A stretch of DNA of 23,792 nt from Candidatus Falkowbacteria bacterium CG23_combo_of_CG06-09_8_20_14_all_49_15. GTDB lineage: Bacteria > Patescibacteriota > Patescibacteriia > Patescibacteriales > UM-FILTER-48-10. The DNA lies in assembly GCA_002771615.1 (NCBI GenBank), contig PCSD01000031.1, positions 1-23,792 of the forward strand, in the 5' to 3' direction. The translations under genes and the position numbers were made by a program. The stretch's first letter is position 1. Each line of letters begins with the position of its first letter. This document shows positions 13,653 to 23,500 of this stretch, piece by piece. The notes under the pieces are model-generated. The model had not been told where the DNA came from and made no database searches. It worked only from the letters and a program-made list of their open reading frames with translations.

Positions 13653-13676
13653 AAAAAAATCCTTTTACTTGAAAAG
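13653..13676 (-). terminator. Terminator-like hairpin in the merR leader (possible attenuator)
   Basis: Minus strand CTTTT-CAAGT-AAAAG (13676-13662) followed by GATTTTTTTG. The stem is A/U-rich and therefore weak. A longer alternative pairs ATCTTTT with AAAAGGAT, and a competing stem pairs TTTACT with AGTAAA. The stop codon of the 30-codon ORF falls inside the hairpin, and the structure lies between the promoter and the merR ATG, the arrangement of a leader attenuator. Confidence 0.35.
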
Positions 13677-13757
13677 CAAAAAGATTATAGTAAATAACCT
13701 ATATATTTGCCTGGTAATCGGGCTTTTTATCTTTACCCAATTTCTTTTGTTTTTCAT
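13665..13757 (-). CDS. Possible 30-residue leader or small membrane peptide
   Basis: An ATG at 13757, about 53 bases after the predicted start site, opens 30 codons ending in TAA at 13665. The peptide has a basic N-terminal half (MKNKRNWVKIK) and a hydrophobic end (LFTIIFLLFK), so it could insert in the membrane. It lacks a Shine-Dalgarno sequence, but so does every gene here. It matches no family I know. The sequence is AT-rich and chance ORFs of this size are common, so the evidence is position and charge pattern only. Confidence 0.3.
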   Translation of the reverse strand: MKNKRNWVKIKSPITRQIYRLFTIIFLLFK

Positions 13758-13783
13758 TTTTATTTAGTTTTTTTGTTTTTTTA

Positions 13784-13811
13784 CAGTATTGCTATATTGC
13801 TATACTGCTAT
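13784..13811. repeat. Three 8-bp tandem repeats inside an inverted repeat at the start site
   Basis: ATTGCTAT, ATTGCTAT and ACTGCTAT follow one another at 13788-13811. The block is also framed by CAGTAT (13784-13789) and ATACTG (13802-13807). It lies immediately downstream of the -10 box, over the transcription start. This is a likely regulator binding site or a 5' RNA hairpin. Confidence 0.6.
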
Positions 13812-13816
13812 AGTCT

Positions 13817-13845
13817 ATTATACCCTATTTATAAATATTGGTCAA
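13817..13845 (-). promoter_or_regulatory. Consensus-like promoter of the merR unit
   Basis: Minus strand: -35 TTGACC (13845-13840), 17-base spacer, -10 TATAAT (13822-13817). This is the closest match to the sigma-70 consensus in the window. The start site should lie near 13810, giving a leader of about 220 bases before the merR ATG. Confidence 0.85.
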
Positions 13846-13863
13846 TAATTTCTGACCGATATT
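13834..13863. promoter_or_regulatory. 30-bp inverted repeat over the -35 box (candidate operator)
   Basis: Arms AATATTGGTCA (13834-13844) and TGACCGATATT (13853-13863) are complementary at 10 of 11 positions with an 8-base centre. The left arm covers the -35 hexamer, so a bound protein would block RNA polymerase. The adjacent MerR-type protein is the natural candidate, although classic MerR sites lie between -35 and -10. Confidence 0.6.
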
Positions 13864-13949
13864 AATAAATATTTACTATAATATATTTTATTTTAATATT
13901 AAAGAAAAAATAAATTAAAGATAGTATTATATTTTTCCGGATAAAATAT

Positions 13950-13958
13950 TTATCCACA
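13950..13958 (+). other. Perfect DnaA-box sequence in AT-rich DNA
   Basis: TTATCCACA on the plus strand, overlapping the dyad GGATAA-AATAT-TTATCC (13939-13955). It is the second perfect copy within 1.8 kb. Confidence 0.45.
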
Positions 13959-14041
13959 GATATGAATTGATTGGCCTCATCAAATTATGCCATATTCGTA
14001 GTATGCGTGTCCCCTTATGCGGATCATTCGGATGATTAACT

Positions 14042-14560
14042 TTAAAAATTCGGGATTACGACGTAATTTATTCCGGTTTCATATTCTCCGGACGCCTGCA
14101 TATTGGTAATTTCCAAGCGATAAACCATGTCAAAAACGTCATCTTGCGCCGGCAGAGGATGGTAGCCGATCTCATCAAAAACAGAGTCAAAGCGGGCATA
14201 AGTATTGTCCGGGGCGAAACGGGAAGGAGAAACTCCGGTCAAAGTTTCGTCGCCCGTGTGATAGCCGAAACCACTGACATTCGGATTGATGTTCCAGGCG
14301 GCCGGACTGCTGTTCGGATAACTGATCGGATAGATTGAACTGCCGTTTTGGCTGGTCAGATCTTGGCGCTGTTTGACGAAAATCCGGTAGCCTTGTTCGG
14401 CGTTCGTGGTCACCACCAAACGTTGGGCGGAATTGACGGCCGCACCCCAAGGCAAGGAGCCGTAATTGATGGTTAGGGGCGAAGAAGCAATATCCGTCAC
14501 CACCCCTTCCGTGGCGGTACCGGCAGGCAAGCCGCTGATAACAAAAGTCAAGGAAGAGGT
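14042..14560 (-). other. C-terminal module of the giant protein
   Basis: Encodes SSLTFVISGLPAG, QRLVVTTNAEQGYRIFVKQRQDL and the end strand YETGINYVVIPNF. These align with TLTFTVSGLG, NLTVSTNATDGFIVTVQKDQDL and YSTILTYVCTPTY in the gene at 10769. It lacks the SDDDD patch and the Cys of the small paralogues. Confidence 0.75.
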
Positions 14561-17500
14561 GGAAACCATGACACTCGGGTAAATTTCACTGTCATTATAG
14601 ACGACCGCTTTTTCGCCGGGCAAGCCGAGCAGATCATAATCCGCCCGGGGCCGGAAATAATAGACCCTTTCATTCTCGGCCGTATAAGCCTCGCCGTCAT
14701 GGTTGTGGATCGTGAATTCCCATTCCGCGGCCGAACCGGTCGCGTGCGCGTAATCCGAAAAAGACAACCCGGATTCATTGTGCGTAGCCAGGGCATCGGC
14801 GTCAAAAACAAGATGGGTGGTGATCGGATCATTGTCATTGTCGGCGCCATCGCCATAGTTCCAAGCCGAAGTAGTGGAACCGATTTCGCCCACTGGCCAA
14901 ACGTCGGCGCTGAAATCGGAATAGGTGGAATATTCCAAGCGCATCTTGACATTTTGTCCGGCCAGACCGCCGGTTTCCTTGACGGTCAGGCGCAATTTCA
15001 AAATATTATTCGGGCCGATCACCGGCATCGTATTGGTGGAAGTCAGATTGCGGTCGGAAGGAGTCTCGCTCTTTTCGTCATGGAACCAACGCCAATCCTG
15101 GGAACGCGGCGTGTAATCAGGGCTGTCATCCCAGACCAAATAGCCGCGCGGATCAAAAGGATCGCTGTCAAAATCATCGCCAGCCAAGCCGCCGTAATGA
15201 TTAGTAAAAGTCCAAGGCGCGGGCGGAAGACCAGTTAAGGCGACATTGATTCCGCTGGCGGCATCGGTTGAAGTGGCAAAACGGCAATCAGTCGTCGTGG
15301 CATAAGGATTGGCGGCCAGGACCGAGGAAGCGATGCTGATCAGGGCGCCGCTGTCATATGTGAGTTCAAAACTGCCATTATCCAAAGAATGGATTACCGG
15401 GGAGCCGGATAATTCCAAGCCATCCTGGTCCAAGCCGCTGATTTCATAATAATTCGCTTCCAGCTCGCCGGCGCTGACCGACAAGCCGTACGCGCCGGTT
15501 CCCTGCCGGCTGATTGTGGTGCTCGCGCCCGTGGCGCCGATGATTCTTAACGTGCCGCCGTTCACGATCACCGCCGAATTATCCGCGATCCGGACCACGG
15601 CCGGACGCGGCGAGGCGCTGATATCCGTGCCGTCAAAATCAAGCAACCGGCTCCAATATTCAGTACGGCCGGCGCCAATCTCATATTGCCCCCAGATGAA
15701 AAGCTGGCCGGCATCGTTATGATGATGGATGGAATATAAAACCGATGAATCATCAATGTCATAAAGCGTGGACGAAGAATTCCAGAGGGTGATCTCCAGG
15801 CCCGGGCCGACCAGCAGACGGGCGTATGTTTCCGGATCCTGGCTCTTGGCGCCGATCGTGTAATCCTGGCTGCCGCCCAGCCGTAGCGCCGAGCCGGCCG
15901 CCCAGGCCGTGGCGGACGGAGCGCTGTCGCTGATGATATATTTTCCGGTGACGGCCACGGACTGGCCGGCCGCGACCGACAGGCTGGAAGCGCTGGTGAT
16001 CCGCCAGTCGTTAGAGGAAGTGGCGTGGCTGGCAATCGTCCAACCGCCGGCCGCGCTGTCAAAAATTATATTGTAAAAAGGAGAATTTCCCGCCTGAATA
16101 ATATGGCCGGGGCCAACCGCGGAAAAAGTGGTGCTGGCTTGGCGAGCGATGAATTGCCCGCTGTTCTGCCAGCCGCCCAAAGCGGTGATGTCGTAATTGT
16201 TCCCGCCCACGTCCAGGATGGAATTGGCGCCGATGGCCAGGTTGCCGCTCACCTGCAATTCATAGCCGGATAAAGTGCTGGTGGCCAGACTGGCTTTGGC
16301 GAAGGCCAGATGATAAAAATCATGGCTGTCATCCGTGCCGCCGGTACTGATCAAACTGGCGCCCGCTCCATTGAAAGTGGTGGTGGAATTGGCGGCGACG
16401 AAGGTCGCGGACGGCGCCACGGTCCAATCCGTGCCCAAAGTCGTAATTGTACCGTCCCCTTCCTTGTCGTCCGTGGCATTATATATGCCGTTAACGGCGA
16501 TGTAATTGGTGATGCCCACTTCATAGCCGCGGGTGAAAAAACTGTCGCCGCTGTTGACGGTTAGGCTGGTGGCGGAAAAATCGGAATTCAAGCGGGTTAC
16601 GGCCGGCGAATAACCGATTTGCGCATTGCCCAAATCCATCAAGGGATAATTATCATCTTGAAAATAACCGTCTTGGCCGTCGCCTTCAAAAATGAGCAGG
16701 CCGGTGCCAGTCGCTTTTTCAAAAGACGCGCCATTGGCGATGACCAAGCTCCTGGTTTCAAAATTATTGTCTCCGCCGGCCTGCAAAGCGCCTTGATTCA
16801 AGGTCGTGGTCGCCAAAACGCGCACGTTGTCCGCAAAATTCCAGCTGGCCCCCGCGCCGTTAAAAATCAGATTATAAAAATCAGCGCCGGCCGTGAAAAT
16901 ATCATAACTTCCGGAACCAGCCGCAAATTCCACCGTGGAAGAAGCCGCCGCAAACACGCCGCCGCGGCCGTCCCAACCGCCATAAACGGTGATGGCCTGG
17001 GTGCCGGAAGCGATGAAACTGCCCTTGATCTTGATGTCCGTGAAAGACAGGATGTTGTCGCCGGACAGGAAAATGTCTCCGGGCCAGACATAAAGGCTGT
17101 GGCCGGCGGCCAAAACCAGGCTCTCTCCGGACACAGTTGCTTTGATATCAGGATCGTTGTCGCCGTCATAACTGTCCAGATCCGCGACCGTGATCGGTCC
17201 GGCATCGTCATGCCGGACAATGATGTAATTTTGGTAGATATCCAGATCGTTGATGGAGCCGGAGACGCCGTAACGAAAATAGACCGCGCCCTTTTCCAGG
17301 TTATTGTTCAAAAAGACCGCGATAGGCGTGCCTGATTCCGGCGGATCAATATCGGAAAAAGTAAAACGGCCGTTGCCCGCGAGAGCGCTTTGCGTTTCCC
17401 GCGTAAAGCCGTTGACCGCGATCGTCACGGTCGGCGCGCTTAAAACCGGACTGCCGCCGGGCGCGTCATAGACCACGCCGGAAATCGTAGGCACCAGCTT

Positions 17501-20500
17501 GGCGCTCACCTCGCCCGCGGACGGGGTTTTGTGGCCATAATCATCATAGGCCCAGATCCGGAAAACATATTGCTTATTCGCGATTAGACCGGTGATCGTG
17601 GTGGAGGCGGCGCCTTGGTAATCAAACGCGCCCAGGCTGGCGTCCGAGCTGGAGGCCCAGGGAAAGTCGGATTCGGTGACGCCGGACGCGCCTTCTCGGT
17701 AGAATATCTTGTATTCGCGGAAATAGCCGTCCGAGCTGGTGGCGCCGAAGCCGAGAGTGACCGAATTCATGGTCTTTTCCAGGACGGACAGGTTGCCGGG
17801 CGCGCTGGGCGCCTTGGTGTCAACGCTCACGCTCGTGGTGGCGGGCGCGCTTTGGTCGTCATAGCCGTCATTGGCGGTCAAGCGCCAGCAATAATCGCCC
17901 TCTTCAGCCGGCGCGTCCGTACCGGCCAGCCAGTTGAAATAGACTTCATTCTCCCCTTCCTGGGTGATGATCCAATTCGCGCTCGTGCCGATTTGATAAT
18001 CACTGTTATTGTCAATGCCGGGCTGGCCATAAGTGGCGCTGATATTTTCCGTGTCCAAAGACGGATCGCCGGGAGGGGCAAAGGAACAATCGGACGCGTA
18101 TTCCACCCGGGCGCGCACCGGCAATTCGCCGTCATGATCAACCGTAAAGCCGATCCGCACTTTGTCTGATCCGTCCGTCAATTGATCGCTGGCAACAAAC
18201 GCGGCATCCGGGGGCGGAGAAACGGATATCTCCGGATAGCGGCCGTAATTGTTCACGCGCGCGCCGCTTTGCGTCACGCGGAAACAATAGGTGCCGCCGG
18301 CCTGGGCGGCGGGCTGTATTTTCAGGGCATATTCCAATTCCGTGTAATAGCCGTTATTGAGGATTTGATAGCCCGTGCTGTGATCGCCGGCCTTGACCAT
18401 GTATCCGGGCGCGAACGGATAGCTTTCAATATTAAGTAAGCGGGCGGTGGTGGAGCTGTGCTGGTTGAAATATTCGCTGTCGGCCATCACGAAAACCGTG
18501 CTGCCGCTGTCCGCCGGCACGGTTGTCCAATCCCCGATCGCTTCACAGGTTCCGCTTTTTTGCCCATATTCAAGGGTATAAACCACGCTTTCCGTTTTTA
18601 TATCGCCCAAATTGGCCAGCGCGAAGCGCAGGCGCAAAGTTTCGTTTTTCACCGCGTAAACGCCCGCTGTCGGCAAAGGCGCGTCCTCCGTTTCCCGCCA
18701 GGTGGCACTGGGCTGGACCAGGGTGGTGGTGGCCGTTTCCAGAGCCGCGGCGGTCCGGTTGCCGAAATCGTCATAGGCCCAGATGTTGAAATAGTACGGT
18801 GTGGCTTGCGCCAGGCCAGTGATGGTCGTGGAAGCCGCGCCGCCATAATCAAACTCCGCCAAATTCCCGTCCTGAGCCGCCGTGAACGGCGAATCATTTT
18901 CCGTCACGCCGCCGCTGCCGGCTTTGTAAAAGATCTTATATTCTTTGAAGTTGTCATCGGAGCTGGTCGCGGAAAAATTCAGCTTGACCCAGCTGACCGC
19001 CGCCGCGGCCGCGGATAAATTGCCGGGCGCGCTGGGCGCCAGATTGTCAATCAGCAAGGTGGTCGTGGCCGCGGCCGCCGGCGTATCCGCGCCGTCAAAA
19101 ACCGTCAAGCGCAGGCAATAAGTCCCTGATTGTCCGGCCAAATCCGTGGCGGACAGCCAGTGGAATTTGACGTTATTCGCGCCGCTGGCCGTGACGATCA
19201 AATCCGTGCCCGTGCCGATCTGGTATTCGTAGTCGTCAGCAATGGCCGGCTGGCCGTAATCGGCCGTAATGGTGGCGGAATTTTCATCCAAAGTCGGATC
19301 CTGGGGCGAAGAGAAATCGCAGTCCGCGCCGGCATATTCTAATTTCGCGCGGCAAGGATCTCCATTTGTGTCATAAACCTGGATGGAAACTTCCACCGCG
19401 CCGGTGCCGTCAATCTTTTGGGCGGTCAAGCTGGGGTTGAAAGCGCCGCTGGGCCGGCTGTTGGTGGTGAAAGTTGTCTGTCCGGAACTGCTTTTGTTCC
19501 CATAATGGTCATAAGCGAATATTTTGAAACTGTACTGCGTGTTGGGGCTCAAATTAATAACCGTGGTGGTCGCGGTCCCGCGGTAATCTTGGTAGTCCAA
19601 ATCATCGTCCATCTGCTCGGAGTCGCTTTCAGTGACAGCGGCCACGCCCGCCTTGTAAAAAAGGCGGTATTTATGGAAATGGCTTTCGGTGGTGGAGGCG
19701 CCGAAAGACAGAGTCAAAGTTTCGCCGGCGCGGCTGAAAAGTTCCAGATCGCCGGGCGCGGTCGGATTGAGCGTGTCTACGCTGATGGTCGTGGTGGCGG
19801 GTAAAACTTGTTCGTCATGGCCATCATAAACTATCAGGCGTAAACAATAGTCGCCTTCGGTATTCGGCAAATTATTATTCACCAACCAATCCACGCTCAC
19901 CAGATTCGCGCCGGAAGAAGTTATAATCCAGCCGGAATTATTGCCGGCTTGGTAATAATTGCTGTTTTCAATCTTCGCGTCGCCATAAGTGGAAGTCGCG
20001 TTTGTATCGGTCATATCCAATGCGAGGGCGGACGGCGAAGAGAAATCGCAGTCCGCGCCGGCGTATTCCAAACGCGCGCGCGTTTCATCGTCGCCGTCCG
20101 GATCGCTCGCGCTGAAATACAAATCCGCGGTTTTGCTGCCGTCGGCTTTCTGCCCGGACAGGAAAAACGCGCCGTTCGGAAAATTGTTCGTGCTCGCGGT
20201 CATGGCCGTGGCGCTGGCTTTGTTCCCGGCCTGGTCATAGGCCCAGATATTGAAAACATAATCCAAGCCGGCGCCCAAGCCGCTGATCGTAGTGGTAGCG
20301 GCGCCGAAAAAATTAATATTGCTTAAATTAAGATCGCTGGTGGAAGCGAACGGGGTGTCAGTTTCCGCGACGTTCTCCGTGCCGAGCGCGTAATAAATTA
20401 TATATTCCCGGAAATTATCCTCCGTGGTCGTGCCATTGAAAGCCACGGTGATGCTTTCGGCCCGGTAAGAATCAATGGTCAGATCGGCCGGCGCCAAAGG

Positions 20501-23500
20501 CGCGATTGAATCAATCTTGAAATTCGGCGTCGCCGGATCAAAAACCTGCCATTCGGAACAGGCGCCTTGGTCATCGCACGCCAGGACCTGCCATTTCAAG
20601 CCGCCGGCCGTTTCCGGCAGATCCGCCGGCGCGGAGGTGGCGGCAAAAGGCGTAAGCTGATAATCGCCGGCCAAGGATTGGACAGTCCAGACCTTGCTCA
20701 GGCAATCACCCCAGGACGTGGTTGAAGCGCAAGGATTGAGCGGTACGGTCGTGGCCGTGGTTAAGGTATCATTTTGGAGCAATAATTCAAAATAGAGATT
20801 GATAATTTCTATTCCATCTTCATCAAGCGCGGCCGCGGCCAGGGATACTGTGTTGCTGGTCAGCCAAGCGCCGTTCGCGACCGCTGCGGCGCCGCCGGAT
20901 TTGGTTTGGCTGAGAGCGGACGGCGTTCCCGGCCGGCGGTTGGTGTGAGCGGCGGTTTCCGCCGCCGAGCTGGCGCGGTTGCCGTATTGGTCATAGGCCC
21001 AGATGTTGAAAACATACTGCGTGCCGGTGGCCAAGCCGGTGATCGTGGTGCTGGCCGGCTGGCCGAAATTGATATTGCCCAGGATCGGATCGGAAGACGA
21101 GGCCCAGGCGCTGTCCGTCTCGCTGACCGAATCTGCGCCCGGCTTATGGAATATTTTATATTCGGCAAAATTCGTTTCCGCGGAGGTGGCAGTGAAAGAC
21201 AAAGTGATTGAATCGTTTCCAGCCGCGTAAAAATCCAAGGGGCCGGGCGCGGTCGGCTTGAGGTTGTCCAGATAAACGGTCGTAGTGGCCGGCGCGGTTT
21301 GGGTTTGGGTGCCGTCATTGGCAGTCAGGCGCAAGCAATAAGTCCCTTCCAGCCCATCCAGATCCGCCTGGGAAAGCCAAACGAAATTGACCGTATTCTC
21401 TCCGGGCGAAGTCAAAATCCAACCGGTACTGGAACCGATCTGATACTCCGTCTGGTTGTCCACTTGCGGGTCGCCGTAAGTGGCGGATGTGCTATTGTCC
21501 GCTTCATTAATCGTCGGATCAGCGGCGGCCGAAAAAGCGCAGCTGCCGCCGGCTTCATATTCCAGCTTCAGCCTGACTGTGTCATTATTGTCCGCGTCGT
21601 CAACGGCCACGGAAAAAGTCACTTGGCCGGATCCGTCCATGGCGGGTACTGCTGAGATAAAGGAAGAAATCGGCGGATTGCTCGCGGCCGGCGTCGTGGT
21701 TGATATCTCGTCCGCCCAGACGGAATTGCCCGCCTCGTCATAAGCGATGATATTGAAAAAATACTTCGTGCCGGCCGTCAAGCTGTCTATGCTCGTGGTC
21801 GCGGCCGATTGGTAATCTTGCTTGCCTAAATTGGCATCGCTGGAAGAGCTGAATTCCGTGCCGCCCTCGCTGACGCCGGCGTTGCCGGCCTGGTAAAATA
21901 TTTTATATTCCAAAAAATTTTCTTCAACCGCGGGCGCGCCGAAATCAAGAACAACGCCGGTGGAGCTAACCGAGCTGACCGCCAAAGCGCCGGGGCGGCT
22001 GGGGCGGGTATGGTCAACTCTCAGATTGGGCGCGCTGTCGTTGAAATTTGACCAAGCGGAACAAGCGCCGACCTCGTCGCAAGCCAGCACTTGCCATTTA
22101 TAGCCGGCCGGCGCGTCCGGCAGAGCCCGGATTTCCACCGTGCTGGTGGCCATGGGCGCGCTTTCTGCCGCTTGCCAGCGTGCGAAAGTTTTCTGCTTGA
22201 ACTGATTGGTAAAAGCGGTGCGGACCCAAGCCGAACCGCGGTCCCGGGCTTCAATCCGGATCTCATCCAGACTGCCGTCAAAACAGCCGGTAGCGGAACG
22301 GCAGGCCAATTGATAGGCGGTGGCCGTGGTATTGATCCGCGTATTCGCGCCGGATTCTTTGGCCGTGTAAATCGGAGCGCCGTCTTTATAGATCGTGGTC
22401 GTGCCATTGTTATAAGCGAATGTCCAATAATGCCAGATATTGGCATCCAAGACATTGGGCGCGATATGCGTGTTTCCCCAAGTGGTGGTGACCAGATTCC
22501 AGCGCACGCGGATGTTCGCCGCGCCCTGTGGCGAGCCGTAAGACGCGCCGTGTTCAATCAATACATTATTGTTCCCCCAGACAGAATAGTCTCTCACCGT
22601 ATTGGTATCTTGCTTGGCCCAATAAGAAACCATTGCCTGGTAAGAGCCGTTCAAGCCGGTAAAATTACTGATATTGATATAGTCGTCATTGGTGGCATCG
22701 CCGGTGAATCGGTCTGCGCCGTCAATCTGGCCGGCGGCGGCCGTGTCGCTGTCGCTATCCGCGTCAACCAAGGTGCCGTTGGCGGCGTTGATCGTTGAAT
22801 CATAATGGGTGCCGCCGTTCGCCGGGCTTTCGTCCAAATGCCAGACGCCTTTAAAATTGCTGTCCCAAACACCGGTAGTCGTGGATAAATCCGCATCTTG
22901 ATCCGCGTAGCCGTAATACATATACATGACCGTATCAGTCGCCTGCTTGAGATCGTTCTTGATCCAGACCGCCAATTCCCCGTTGCCGGCCGACCAATAT
23001 TCCCTTTCAAAATCCAGCAAAGTTGTTCCGTCGCCGGCGGTGAAAATTATGTCATAAGCATCCGCGCGGGCCTGCGCGGCCAGATCCGCGTCCGTGGTCG
23101 TGGCCAGTATGGGAAAATCAGCCAGATCATCCTCCACGGCCCGGGAATCAATGACAATCTTCTTGCGGTAAGCCCAGCGGCTGTCGTACCAGGCGGTCTG
23201 GTCCGCGCTGGACCAAATCTTGTTGGGACAGCTGTAATATTCCGAACCGTTGGCGCAAGCCGAAGCCGGTTCGCTCACGGACGCCGTGAAATTACCGGCC
23301 GCCGGAAGCAATTCATAATAATAGGTCAGACCTTCGCCTTCCGGCTCGCTTGACGAAGCGGACAGATAGACGATTTCCTGATCAGTCCAGGCGCCGTTTG
23401 CGATTGATTCGCCGCCGAGCGCATTCTGCGCCAAAGAATCGGGCTTGAGCGGCGGCCGGTTGGTGCTGGCCTGAAGCTCCTCAATAGCCGAGCTTTTGTT

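Larger units (their letters stand above)
13592..14041. other. AT-rich regulatory intergenic region
   Basis: About 450 bases between the giant gene and merR, far more AT-rich than the coding DNA. From upstream: an ATCAT-TCGG-ATGAT inverted repeat (14023-14036) without a T-run, so no convincing terminator for the giant gene; a DnaA box inside a GGATAA/TTATCC dyad (13939-13958); AT-rich DNA; an inverted repeat and promoter (13817-13863); tandem repeats (13784-13811); a possible small ORF; a terminator-like hairpin; and an A-rich merR leader with a GGGC/GCCC hairpin around AAAGGTCGA (13617-13625). Confidence 0.6.

Noticed and set aside
13784..13811. Tandem repeats as a CRISPR array
   Set aside because: Units are 8 bp and contiguous with no spacers.
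14023..14036. Terminator for the giant gene
   Set aside because: ATCAT-TCGG-ATGAT has only a 5-bp A/T-rich stem and no T-run after it on the minus strand.
13655..14041. Chromosomal replication origin
   Set aside because: Only one perfect DnaA box lies in this gap and no dnaA, dnaN or other origin-linked gene is nearby.
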